Shown piece after piece: positions 1-8,467 of a stretch of DNA of 64,000 bases. The position numbers and the translations under genes are program-made. The notes below the pieces were generated by a model, which had not been told where the DNA came from, ran no database searches, and saw only the letters and a program-made list of their open reading frames with translations. Where the stretch lies: the NCBI GenBank assembly GCA_000830295.1, contig CP010425.1, positions 99,927-163,926 of the forward strand. Direction: 5' to 3'. Source of the DNA: an archaeon GW2011_AR15 (GTDB lineage Archaea; Nanobdellota; Nanobdellia; Woesearchaeales; GW2011-AR15). The stretch's first letter is position 1, and each line of letters begins with the position of its first letter.

Positions 1-28
1 TAGATTATTTAAGATTAACTTTATACAA

Positions 29-229
29 TTGTCAATAATATATTTGATTCTAGTCTTTATATATACTCAATTTAGATATTCTATAGTCAAAGAGGCGTAT
101 TTTTCAGACACACTACCAATTTCTATATCTGTTATCTGCGTTTATTTTGTTTTGTTAACTATTCAATATCATAAAGGCTTGTTAATTTTATTAAGAAAAG
201 ATCTGAAGAGTTTCAAGAAGATAAAATAA
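29..229 (+). CDS. small two-helix membrane protein, possibly an immunity protein
   Basis: This is a 66-residue protein starting with TTG. It has two hydrophobic stretches (about residues 2-13 and 30-46) and a lysine-rich C-terminus, so it is probably an inner-membrane protein. No family is recognised. It sits directly before a start-less RHS fragment, and a similar small two-helix protein follows the displaced RHS cassette at 4743-4967. Small membrane proteins after toxin cassettes are often immunity proteins in polymorphic toxin loci, so it may belong to a cassette lying left of the window. The role is inference and the start codon is weak. Confidence 0.4.
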   Translation: MSIIYLILVFIYTQFRYSIVKEAYFSDTLPISISVICVYFVLLTIQYHKGLLILLRKDLKSFKKIK

Positions 230-729
230 ATACCAATTCATCATACAATGCTTTCGGCAGCATTCTCAATAGGAGCTATGGCAATGGCCTGATACAGCAG
301 TTCAGTTATGATGAGGAGAATAACAGGCTTACAAACATCCATATTTCAGGAGTCCAGAACTTGAGCTATTCATATGATTCTGTAGGAAACATTATCTCCA
401 TACTTGATCCTGTGAATAATAGAAACCACTATCTTGGCTATGACAGCTTGAACAGGCTTGTAAATGCCACAATAGGAGGTGATGTCTACAAGTATTCTTA
501 CAGCCCCTTAGGAAACATGATGAAGATAGTGCATAACAATGAAAGTAAGAAATTCGTTTACAATGGCGATCAGGCTCACGCTCCGTCTTCAATTATTGAA
601 GGAGACGCAGGCATTGACGTTTTCAGCCCGAGAGAGATTGATACTAACAGGAAATCCAGATTGACTGAGTTTTGGCTGCTTAATGACAGGAACACGAGCA
701 TTGTAACTAACTTTACTGTTGGCTTTTGA
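229..729 (+). pseudogene. RHS/YD-repeat protein fragment without a start, closed by an in-frame TGA
   Basis: The frame is open from 175, and recognisable YD-repeat sequence begins near 229. It contains YSYDSVGN, LGYDSLNRL and YKYSYSPLGN, all typical RHS repeats. No ATG or GTG precedes the repeats, so the 5' part of the gene is missing, probably replaced by the small gene at 29-229. The frame stops at TGA 727-729, but the same frame continues open through 730-1968 with matching composition. The fragment and the next gene therefore look like one former protein split by a nonsense change (for example TGG to TGA) or a sequencing error. Confidence 0.6.
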
Positions 730-828
730 GACGGGAATTCCTTCAGCAATGATTCTGTTTCAGTAGAGAACAACATCTGGTTCCTTGTTGAGAACAATTA
801 TTCCAACGGAGGCAATTATTCTGTAAAT

Positions 829-1968
829 GTGAGTGCTGTTTCCTTAGGCATCTCAGACAGTGAGGTTTATGATAACAGATTTGGAGCAAGGGCTAACAAC
901 CTGAAAACTATTTATTCAAATAGCTCATTGAGAACATTTGAGTTCATTATTGAGAATGATGTCTCTGACACCATATACAATGTTACGTGGAACTGCTCAG
1001 ACGGCCTTGACTCAATATACTCGACTGATTTGGAAGGAAATCAAAGCCTGTATGACTATCTTCAGCATAATTACAGCAGCCCAGGCCAGAAGACCTTTGG
1101 CTGCACAGTTGTTAGCAATGACGGTGCTGAAAGCAAAGCAATAGTGTTTACTCTCAATGGATTAGAAATAGAGAATTTTGACATTTTGTCTAATAATGCT
1201 TCATGGAGAGTCGTCAGCTATGATGTAAGGAATTATTTCATACCAATGGAAACAAATATCTCCATGGATGACGGCGCAGCTGAATATTCCAGAGTAACAA
1301 CTTTAGCTTCCAATGAGAACATATTCGTGTTTGCAGAGCAGAATTTCAGTTCTGACGGCTCAAAGACATTCACGATTTCACTGAATTCAGAGAATTATAC
1401 CAATGATTATGCAGAAGCCTTTAGTTTAGAAGGAGTCTCAATAGAGAATTACAACAGGCATTCATCAGGGACTGACCAAATCTTTTCTTTCGACGTGAGA
1501 AACAACTGGAACCCTTCAGTAGTTGTGTGGAACATCAGCGGAGTTCTAAGCAATTCCTCCTCTCTTGACAATGATGAGCTTTTGATGGTAATCGTTGAGA
1601 ACAATTATACAGTGCAGGGCAAAAAACAAGCAATAATTACAGCCAGAAGCTCATCATATGAAGACACAATAACGGATTATTTCCTAATTCAACCTTTATT
1701 AATACAATCTCTAATCACATTGTCAGAGGATGATTCAGAGGCAGTCTCAGAATTAATAGTAGAGAATACGATAAACAACACGCAACAGTTTTCATGGAGA
1801 CTGGATACACAAGAGGAGAATATAACCTCCAACTTAATCAATGTAAGCGACAACATCTTTGTTTATATAGGCAGCGAGTACAATGATGAAGGTGTCTATA
1901 ATATCCGGCTGAATATCAATAATACGAATTATAACGACAGCGAGAAAAGAGGAGTGGTGATATCGTGA
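829..1968 (+). CDS. secreted PKD/Ig-like repeat protein, C-terminal part
   Basis: This is about 379 residues (more if read from 730). It has roughly four or five degenerate beta-sandwich-like repeats of about 90 residues, each ending near a motif such as VENNY..G or EQNFSSDGSKTF, which resembles PKD-type domains. It is rich in N-x-S/T sequons, fitting an N-glycosylated archaeal surface protein. No signal peptide is visible because the true N-terminus lies upstream of the TGA at 727-729. Its TGA stop overlaps the GTG start of the RHS toxin gene (GTGA, 1965-1968), so the two are translationally coupled. It may be the stalk or shell part of the RHS system; this role is inferred. Confidence 0.6.
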   Translation: MSAVSLGISDSEVYDNRFGARANNLKTIYSNSSLRTFEFIIENDVSDTIYNVTWNCSDGLDSIYSTDLEGNQSLYDYLQHNYSSPGQKTFGCTVVSNDGAESKAIVFTLNGLEIENFDILSNNASWRVVSYDVRNYFIPMETNISMDDGAAEYSRVTTLASNENIFVFAEQNFSSDGSKTFTISLNSENYTNDYAEAFSLEGVSIENYNRHSSGTDQIFSFDVRNNWNPSVVVWNISGVLSNSSSLDNDELLMVIVENNYTVQGKKQAIITARSSSYEDTITDYFLIQPLLIQSLITLSEDDSEAVSELIVENTINNTQQFSWRLDTQEENITSNLINVSDNIFVYIGSEYNDEGVYNIRLNINNTNYNDSEKRGVVIS

Positions 1969-3305
1969 AAAAAGCCACCTATCTAAAAATCATCGCCGGA
2001 TTATTGCTCTATTTGGTAGTTTCGCTCCCTGCCGTATTCTCAGCTGAACTCAGTCTAACTTACGATGCTAATGGCAACCTTGTAACAGGAGACGGCAAGT
2101 ATAGAGAATACAATTCATTGAACCAGCTCTGGAAGATTTACAACGGCTCAAATTCTTCTGGTGATTTATTGCAGGAATACGAGTATCATCCGATAGAGGA
2201 GAGAATGCATGTAAAAGTTTCTTATAATGGGGATGGGAGCAACGAAACCACGATTTATATCTCTGAAAACTTTGTCAGGGTAATCAACAGCTCAGGTACT
2301 TTTGACTTTACTTATGTTTATCATAACGGACAACAGATAGCTCAGGTAAAGCCTTCAGGAGATAAAGAGTTCATACATAACGATCATTTAGGCTCAACAT
2401 CAATTATAACAAATGAAAGTGGAGCAATTATTGAAAATACGACATATAGTCCTTACGGTGAAATTATTGCAGGAGGACAAGAATCTAGAAAAGATTATAC
2501 AGGAAAAGAATTTGATTTAGGTCTAGAGGAGTATGATTTTGGCGCAAGAATGTATAAAGCAGAGTGGGGGTTATTCACCAAAGCAGATAGTATAATCCCT
2601 GATCCATTTGAACCTCAAGCTTTCAATCGTTATTCTTATGCAAAGAATAATCCATTTAGATATATTGACCCAGATGGTTTTGCATACTGTGATGCTGTTC
2701 AAGGGTGTGTACAATTAGTGGATGTTTCAGGTGGAGTACATACTTCTGGTCCTTTGACGTTAGAAGAAGGAGAACTTGGAGAATATTCTGAATATAATGG
2801 TTATGAATATAATCCACCATGGTCCGTAGATAAAGCACCAGAAGGAAAAAATCAATTTTGGAACCAGTTAGTAGGAGATTTGTTTACTGCTATTGGTTTT
2901 AGTCTTTCAACTTCACCATTTAGTTTTACTGGTAGAACTTCAATAGCCCCACCAAAACCTGGCGATGATGTCTTAAGTGAAGCATCTAAAAAGGGATTCT
3001 CATCTGATGAACTGCTACAAAAGCATTTTGCAAAGCACAAAGATGAATTTGGATTTAAAACAGTTAAACAATATGATAATGCCGCAAAAAGCTTTGCTAG
3101 CTCAAATAATGCAGATATACAACAATATATAAGACCAAATGGGGATGTTTTAAGATATAATCCTGCGTCAAATGAGTTCCTAGTTGCTTCTAGTAAAGGG
3201 ACAATAAGGACATATTTTAAACCAAGAGCAGGATATAGCTACTACTATCAACAGACAATTAGTGGAGAAGAATTTATTATTGGAATACGAAAACCTAAAA
3301 AATAA
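1965..3305 (+). CDS. secreted RHS-repeat polymorphic toxin
   Basis: This is a 446-residue protein with a signal peptide (about residues 1-26, ending FSA). YD repeats follow (LTYDANGNLV, YREYNSLNQL), then the RHS-associated core HNDHLGST...YSPYGE...YDFGARMY...NRYSYAKNNPFRYIDPDG at about residues 140-240. The IDPDG boundary separates the conserved shell from a variable C-terminus. The last 110 residues carry H..KH..EFG, RPNGDVLRYNP and GTIRTYFKP, resembling BECR-fold (barnase/colicin-like) RNase toxin domains; this assignment is from memory and tentative. It starts with GTG overlapping the upstream stop. A separate small gene follows at once, as expected for toxin-immunity pairs. Confidence 0.75.
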   Translation: MKKATYLKIIAGLLLYLVVSLPAVFSAELSLTYDANGNLVTGDGKYREYNSLNQLWKIYNGSNSSGDLLQEYEYHPIEERMHVKVSYNGDGSNETTIYISENFVRVINSSGTFDFTYVYHNGQQIAQVKPSGDKEFIHNDHLGSTSIITNESGAIIENTTYSPYGEIIAGGQESRKDYTGKEFDLGLEEYDFGARMYKAEWGLFTKADSIIPDPFEPQAFNRYSYAKNNPFRYIDPDGFAYCDAVQGCVQLVDVSGGVHTSGPLTLEEGELGEYSEYNGYEYNPPWSVDKAPEGKNQFWNQLVGDLFTAIGFSLSTSPFSFTGRTSIAPPKPGDDVLSEASKKGFSSDELLQKHFAKHKDEFGFKTVKQYDNAAKSFASSNNADIQQYIRPNGDVLRYNPASNEFLVASSKGTIRTYFKPRAGYSYYYQQTISGEEFIIGIRKPKK

Positions 3306-3330
3306 GCGAATCTTCCAAATAGTCATTAAA

Positions 3331-3732
3331 ATGGTAATTGATAAAGAAAAAAGTCATTTTAAAGCACCCACCACGAAGATTGATAAACTAATTAAAGAAT
3401 GGAGGGAGTTTGTTAATTCTTGTAAAGCAGGCTATGAACTTTCTTTTTATGATTATAAGAATGATTTGGATATTAGGCTTCTTATTCAAAAGATAATAGA
3501 CTCAAATACTAAAAAAAGTGAAAAAATAAGAAGACAAATCCAATTTGAGGATACGGAATTTAGGGAGTTATTAGTTAATATTAACGCTTGCATATATCCT
3601 AAAAATACGGAAACACAATTTGATGAATCTAAAAGGGACAAGTATTTTTGGTATTGGGGAATTATCAAAAATGCACGTGGGGAATTATTGAAAGATTTAG
3701 AATCAGAAAAAAGATTTGAGTATTATTCTTAA
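3331..3732 (+). CDS. candidate immunity protein for the RHS toxin
   Basis: This is a 133-residue, charged, probably helical cytoplasmic protein with no recognised family. An upstream TTG at 3262 would extend it over the toxin's 3' end. The ATG at 3331, 25 nt after the toxin stop, is a more natural start. Its position directly behind the toxin tip, its low GC and the lack of any other function fit an immunity protein, which by established rules of polymorphic toxin loci is encoded immediately downstream of the toxin domain. Direct sequence evidence for that role is absent. Confidence 0.5.
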   Translation: MVIDKEKSHFKAPTTKIDKLIKEWREFVNSCKAGYELSFYDYKNDLDIRLLIQKIIDSNTKKSEKIRRQIQFEDTEFRELLVNINACIYPKNTETQFDESKRDKYFWYWGIIKNARGELLKDLESEKRFEYYS

Positions 3733-3745
3733 ATTAATATACTGA

Positions 3746-4708
3746 TCCAGCCAAGAAACTTTTGACTTTACTTATGTAAAACACGAAGGGCAGCTGATAG
3801 CGCAAGTCAACCCGGATGGCAGCAAATACTTTATCCATTCTGACCATTTAGGCTCAACATCTGTAGTTACCGATGAAGCAGCTGCTGTCATTGAAAACAC
3901 GACTTACAGCCCATTCGGAGAGATTGTAGCAGGCGGTTCTGCTGTCAGGTATGGCTATGAAGGCAAGGAGTATGATAGTGTTGTTGGGGATACGGATTTT
4001 AACTTCAGAAAGTATAATCCAAGCTGGGGAATATTTTTACAACCAGATACAATAATCCAAAACTTATACGATCCGCAGTCGTTGAATAGGTATATGTTTG
4101 AGAGGGGGAATCCTTATTATTATATTGATCCGACAGGACAGAACCCCGTTGCTATTGCTGCTGGAATATACATAGGAATTATGGCATTATCTGGAGGGGG
4201 ACAAGAATTGGCAGTTCAATTAATTTATTCAGGAAGAGTATACGACTGGAGCAGGATAGGATATGCTACATTAGAAGGTACAACTATAGGAGCTATAGCT
4301 ATTGCTACATTGTTTATTCCCTCTATTGGTCCACATATATTTTCAGCAATAACATTTGGGTATGAATGGGAAGGATATAAAGAGTTAGAAGAATCTATTG
4401 GCACAGCAAAAGAAAATAGATTAGAAGATGATGAAAGTACACTCACCTCTAAAGTGACTATACCAAACATGCAAAGTCAAGCCAATAATCAACATATAGT
4501 AACTCCTCCTTCAACACAAACTGCAATAGAAAATATAATATGGTTTGTTTCAAAAACGGCAAGAAGATATCTTGGTGGAAGTACATATACAATATCAGGG
4601 AGAGAATATGGACTAAGTGTTTATCAACCTGCCAGAGACGCAGAAGGCAAAACAAGATGGGATAGAATTATAGAAAGGAATAAAGAGAGAAGTCAAAAAA
4701 ATACATAA
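3746..4708 (+). pseudogene. orphan RHS C-terminal cassette (core plus alternative tip)
   Basis: The frame is open from 3746 to 4708 with no start codon before the homologous part. It repeats the end of the upstream RHS protein (FDFTYV, HSDHLGST, TTYSPFGEI, DPQSLNRYMFERGNPYYYIDPTGQ). After IDPTG it switches to an unrelated tip of about 180 residues containing a hydrophobic helical stretch and a basic end (RWDRIIERNKERS). It begins at a junction (ATCCAGCC, 3744-3751) that also occurs in a remnant at 4989-4996. This is the arrangement of displaced toxin cassettes that can replace the active tip by recombination. A TTG at 4082 could start a short product. The tip function is unknown. Confidence 0.65.
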
Positions 4709-4742
4709 ATTTTTATAGTATGAGCTATGTTAATATGATATA

Positions 4743-4967
4743 ATGAGTAAGAAAATTGCGTCCAGATTTGGAACATATTTATCATTGAATTTGATTGTTT
4801 TTAGTGTCTTATATACTTGGGGGATTATTACATTAAAAAATATCATTACTGATATGTTTGTGCCATTGATTGTATTTTATCGTAGTTTAATAGTCACAAT
4901 TGGATTAAATTTAGCAGCGTTTATATACATTAAAATTAATAAAATTGAGTTAGATAAATTTCTTTAA
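4743..4967 (+). CDS. small two-helix membrane protein after the orphan cassette
   Basis: This is a 74-residue protein with two hydrophobic helices (about residues 13-32 and 38-62) and basic ends. It begins 34 nt after the orphan RHS tip. It has no recognised family. By position it could be the immunity protein for that tip, paralleling the small membrane protein at 29-229. Base composition is as AT-rich as the other cassettes and unlike the housekeeping genes that follow. Confidence 0.45.
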   Translation: MSKKIASRFGTYLSLNLIVFSVLYTWGIITLKNIITDMFVPLIVFYRSLIVTIGLNLAAFIYIKINKIELDKFL

Positions 4968-4982
4968 ATCATTTTCAATTAC

Positions 4983-5036
4983 TTTTTGATCCAGCCATTG
5001 CTTATACAATCGCTTGTAACGCTCTCAGAAGTTTGA
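4983..5036 (+). pseudogene. remnant of a PKD-like repeat gene
   Basis: Eighteen codons read FLIQPLLIQS then LVTLSEV and stop. The first 16 residues match codons at 1681-1728 of the repeat protein (FLIQPLLIQSLITLSE) with one Ile to Val change, while the DNA differs at many third positions. This is an old paralogous fragment, not a recent duplication, and marks the right end of the RHS locus. Confidence 0.5.
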
Positions 5037-5085
5037 CAGCACCGCAAACAAAAACCTTAAAAAACAATTCTGTTTTCATGCCCAG

Positions 5086-5334
5086 ATGGGGAAATTCAGG
5101 ATAATATACGACAGGAAGGCATGCATCGGTGCGAATGCCTGCGTTGTGCTTGACCCTCAGCTTTTTGAGATGGACAAGGACGGGAAGGCCAACCTTATAG
5201 GCGGGAAGAAACTGGCTGACGGCACGTTTGAGCTTGTAACAGATGCCAGAGAGTCAATAATAGAATCTGCGCGCGGCTGCCCTGTTGAGGTAATAAAGGT
5301 TATTGATTTGGAAACAGGGAAAAAGATTGTCTGA
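5086..5334 (+). CDS. ferredoxin, predicted [3Fe-4S] type
   Basis: This is an 82-residue single-cluster ferredoxin that would carry electrons in the cytoplasm. The cluster motif is C13-I-G-A16-N-A-C19 with the distal C65-P. In the paralogue at 8208-8465 the middle position is cysteine (C-x2-C-x2-C). Here it is alanine, so only three cysteine ligands remain and a [3Fe-4S] cluster is expected. A TATA-like box (CCTTAAAAAAC, 5055-5065) lies about 25 nt before the ATG. The gene is monocistronic and follows the AT-rich toxin locus; the composition returns to normal here. The redox partner is not evident. Confidence 0.8.
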   Translation: MGKFRIIYDRKACIGANACVVLDPQLFEMDKDGKANLIGGKKLADGTFELVTDARESIIESARGCPVEVIKVIDLETGKKIV

Positions 5335-5388
5335 TTCATTCTGAGAATAGCTTTATAAATAAGCTCTTTACACTACCACTTGATAGTA

Positions 5389-7410
5389 ATGGCATTGAAG
5401 ACAAAGTTTGAGGCACGCCTTGACAGGCACGCATTCGATCAGCCTGATGTAGAAGATTTTGAGCAGCTTGAAGATTCCGGCCTTGCGCCATTGATTATTT
5501 CTTTGTACAGGAGCATAGAGCAGGGAAAGGGGCTCCAGAGGACATTCAGGGAAAGCCTGGGCAAGCACGGGATTATATATGCTGTTGAAGAGCAGCTCCG
5601 CGTCCTGCCTTACAAGCTGACCGGCTTTATGAACTCTATACTCCCGGGGATAGAAGAATCAGATATCTCTCCTGACAAACTGATAAAAAGGCCTGTAATC
5701 AGGGATGGAAAGCTTGATGCAGAATACAGCGACCCAGGGTCATTTGCAAGGTTAGTGTCATTGCTTCCCGGCTATACTGTGCAGAATACCCCTCTCTGGA
5801 CAAAAAATAATCTCGGGCAGGCAAGAGAAAGAAATGTAATGAAGATATATGCCGAGACAATGGAGCTCGCAGAAAGAGTTTCCCAAATTGGCGACGGGGC
5901 AGACAGGGACAGCATTGTATCAAAAATACAGTCTGCAGCAAAAGGATTCCTGAACAGGACTGCCAACTATCACGCCATAAATGATATGTTCGGGGAAGTG
6001 CTGGAATCTGTGAAGGGGAAAATAGACCAGAGAGAGCTTGAGCTGATATACAGGCTTCATGAGCTGCAGTCAGGAGACAAGGCACTGAAGCACAAGTTTA
6101 CGAGGAAATTCATAGAGCCTTATGAGAAAAAAATCAAAAGCGCAGAAAACAAGGAAGATGTTTTCAGGCAGACTGTTTCAGACAGGATATCATCTGCATT
6201 CCAGTGGGTAGCCTCAAGGCAGCCTCTTGTATATGCTTCTCTTGTTGGAGTTGCCCTGGCTTTGGGAGGAGGGCTGCTGGTAAAGAACGGGGTATATAAT
6301 TATCTCCAGCATCAGGACAAGAACAGGGTCTCTGAAGTTGCAAGGGTGCTTCCGCCTGACTATGAGGGCCTCGGAGCAATAATACCTTTTACTGTGCATG
6401 CTGCCAACACCTCGCACTGGGCTGACCAGGCATATGTTGCGCAGTTTCCTGAGGAATCAGAAATAGATGTGCCATTAAATGACGGACAGCTTTATGTCCT
6501 GCTGGATTCGCATATAGAAACAGGGCTAAGGGATTCTGGTGCCCTTTTGGAGCTTTACAGGGATAGCAGGCTGATAAATGCACTTGATGCAATAAATAAT
6601 GGCGGCGGCACGATAATCAATAGTTTCAGCCACTGGTATACTGAGTCAGGGCATATGAACTGCACCACACGCACAGATTCTGACGGGAATACAACAGAAA
6701 CATGCTACTATGTGTGCGATTCCCGTACACATTTCCAGTCAAAAGACCAGGGGCAGATAAACCAGGGCGTTGAAATGGCAAGGCAGGGCCTTGCAACAGA
6801 AGTTTTCGGTGAACATTTTGGGGATATATTCTTTCCTGTTATTGATGTAAGCCAGTATGTGAATGCAGATACTACTGCAGTGAGGGATTACCTTGCAGCA
6901 GCACAGGGACAGGCTCAGCTTCCTGCAACACTGGAAAGCAATGCATCAAGAATTGCACAGCTTCCTGACAGTGATGTATTTTACGATTGGGGATGCTGGT
7001 ATGGCTACGGCTATCCTCCTTACTGGGAACCAAGAAGCCTTGCCGGCCAGATTTACGGGCTTACAAATGACGTGCAGAACTTCAGCTCTGTCAGCTCTTA
7101 TCTTGAAAAAGCAAACGAAGCGCTCCAGCAGGGAAGCGAGATAATGCATTCAAGCAGCGACGCCGAAACAATTTTCAAGGAGGAAATGGGGGATTTTAGC
7201 ATATACTTGCACAAGGCTTTGGGAATTCCCGGAGCAGGCCACTTGTTCCAGGATGAGATAAAATTCATAAGCAATCTGGCAGGAATAGGCATGGGCATAA
7301 TTGGAATTGCTGCAGCATATGGGTTCTACAACAGCCTCATGAACGGGATGTTCGGAGTCGAGATGGGAAACATCAGAAGAAAATACGGCCTTTCCTCATA
7401 TTCCTATTAA
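5389..7410 (+). CDS. large membrane-anchored protein of unknown function
   Basis: This is 673 residues from ATG 5389. A TTG at 5380 is in frame, but a TATA box (CTTTATAAAT, 5351-5360) places the transcript start near 5380, so ATG is preferred. The first 270 residues are helical and charged. A hydrophobic helix at about residues 280-300 (YASLVGVALALGGGLLV) is followed by an exported-looking region of about 330 residues with cysteines (MNCTTRT, ETCYYVCDS, DWGCWYGYGYP). A second hydrophobic segment lies near residues 625-655. The topology suggests a cytoplasmic N-domain and an outside domain with possible disulfides. No family is recognised. Confidence 0.6.
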   Translation: MALKTKFEARLDRHAFDQPDVEDFEQLEDSGLAPLIISLYRSIEQGKGLQRTFRESLGKHGIIYAVEEQLRVLPYKLTGFMNSILPGIEESDISPDKLIKRPVIRDGKLDAEYSDPGSFARLVSLLPGYTVQNTPLWTKNNLGQARERNVMKIYAETMELAERVSQIGDGADRDSIVSKIQSAAKGFLNRTANYHAINDMFGEVLESVKGKIDQRELELIYRLHELQSGDKALKHKFTRKFIEPYEKKIKSAENKEDVFRQTVSDRISSAFQWVASRQPLVYASLVGVALALGGGLLVKNGVYNYLQHQDKNRVSEVARVLPPDYEGLGAIIPFTVHAANTSHWADQAYVAQFPEESEIDVPLNDGQLYVLLDSHIETGLRDSGALLELYRDSRLINALDAINNGGGTIINSFSHWYTESGHMNCTTRTDSDGNTTETCYYVCDSRTHFQSKDQGQINQGVEMARQGLATEVFGEHFGDIFFPVIDVSQYVNADTTAVRDYLAAAQGQAQLPATLESNASRIAQLPDSDVFYDWGCWYGYGYPPYWEPRSLAGQIYGLTNDVQNFSSVSSYLEKANEALQQGSEIMHSSSDAETIFKEEMGDFSIYLHKALGIPGAGHLFQDEIKFISNLAGIGMGIIGIAAAYGFYNSLMNGMFGVEMGNIRRKYGLSSYSY

Positions 7411-7448
7411 ACCATAATTTTTTATAAACCGGACTTTTCATCTGTTCT

Positions 7449-8084
7449 ATGCTAACTGCAGGGAAAGTATGTTCTATGCTTGATAAGGAATATCCAAAAG
7501 CTGAGATTGCGCTCGGCCATGAAAACCCGCTTGAGCTTCTTATTGCTGTGATGCTGTCTGCGCAGTGCACTGACAAGCGCGTGAATATTGTTACAAAAGA
7601 GCTTTTCAGGGAATACAGGAAGGCAGAGGACTATGCATACGGCAGCCCTGAAAAGCTGAAGAGATACATAAAGTCAACAGGATTCTATAATACAAAGGCA
7701 AAAAACATACAGAACGCGTGCAGGATAATAATTGAAAAGCACTCTGGAAAGGTCCCGGGGACAATGGAAGAGCTTACAGCGCTGCCGGGAGTCGGAAGGA
7801 AAACAGCCAACATTGTGCTGAGCAATGCTTTCGGCAGACTTGAGGGCATGGCCATTGATACCCATATGAAGCGGGTTAATTTTAGGTTAGGGCTGACAAA
7901 AAACACAGACCCTGTGAAAATAGAGCAGGATCTCATAAAGCAGCTTCCCAATGAAAAATGGAACCATTATACCTATCTTATAATAGAGCATGGCAGGGCT
8001 GTCTGCAAGGCTCCGACGCCCAGTTGCAGCATCTGTGTGCTCGAGAAAGAATGCCCTAAAAAGGGAGTTTTGAAGAGTAAATAA
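7449..8084 (+). CDS. nth: endonuclease III, DNA glycosylase/AP lyase
   Basis: This is a 211-residue base-excision repair enzyme that removes oxidised pyrimidines and cuts the abasic site. The helix-hairpin-helix LPGVGRKTA carries catalytic Lys118, and IDTH supplies Asp137. The C-terminal [4Fe-4S] loop is complete: C186-x6-C193-x2-C196-x5-C202. Length is normal for the family. A TATA-like box (TTTTTATAAACC, near 7420) lies about 30 nt upstream, giving a leaderless transcript. It stands alone between a membrane protein and a ferredoxin; the neighbours do not suggest co-function. Confidence 0.95.
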   Translation: MLTAGKVCSMLDKEYPKAEIALGHENPLELLIAVMLSAQCTDKRVNIVTKELFREYRKAEDYAYGSPEKLKRYIKSTGFYNTKAKNIQNACRIIIEKHSGKVPGTMEELTALPGVGRKTANIVLSNAFGRLEGMAIDTHMKRVNFRLGLTKNTDPVKIEQDLIKQLPNEKWNHYTYLIIEHGRAVCKAPTPSCSICVLEKECPKKGVLKSK

Positions 8085-8107
8085 TATGCTTTTAAAGGGT
8101 TAAAAAG

Positions 8108-8172
8108 GGGTTGCAAACCCGTTTGAACGCAGTTTAGTTCAAGAGGCCCCGAAAGCCATTTAAAGGCTTTCG
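8108..8172. repeat. three consecutive short inverted repeats
   Basis: The gap between nth and the next ferredoxin holds three small stem-loops in a row: GGGTT/AACCC (8108-8120), TTGAAC/GTTCAA (8123-8142) and CGAAAGCC/GGCTTTCG (8150-8172). The last ends just before the ferredoxin TATA box (CTTTATATAAGC, 8177-8188). It could be a terminator or leaderless-promoter control element, or a small structured RNA. Nothing in the sequence decides between these. Confidence 0.35.
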
Positions 8173-8207
8173 AAAGCTTTATATAAGCACTTTTTCTCTT
8201 GGGATAT

Positions 8208-8465
8208 ATGGCAAAAGGATTCAAAATTCTGCACGATAAACCCAACTGCATAGGCTGCGGAGCCTGCGCTGTGATAGCCCCGAAATTCTGGGAGATGAAC
8301 GATGACGGCAAGGCAGACGTGATAGGCGGAAAAAACATGCCGGACGGCAAGCAGGAAGGAAGGATAGACCAGAAGGACTTTGATATCAACCTTGAGGCTG
8401 CTGAATCATGCCCTGTTGAAGTCATACACTTAATAGATGAGGAAACAGGCGAGAAGATAATCTAA
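8208..8465 (+). CDS. [4Fe-4S] ferredoxin
   Basis: This is an 85-residue single-cluster ferredoxin with all four ligands: C14-x2-C17-x2-C20 and C68-P. It is clearly paralogous to the protein at 5086-5334 (shared DGKA, GGK and SCPVEV-type end). ATG 8208 is preferred over the in-frame TTG 8199, because the TATA box at 8177-8188 puts the transcript start close to the ATG. It converges with alaS, with only two bases between the stops. Confidence 0.9.
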   Translation: MAKGFKILHDKPNCIGCGACAVIAPKFWEMNDDGKADVIGGKNMPDGKQEGRIDQKDFDINLEAAESCPVEVIHLIDEETGEKII

Positions 8466-8467
8466 TC

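Noticed and set aside
727-729. TGA as a recoded Trp codon throughout the genome
   Set aside because: Other genes end cleanly at TGA (for example 5332-5334 and several ATGA overlaps), so TGA is a normal stop here.
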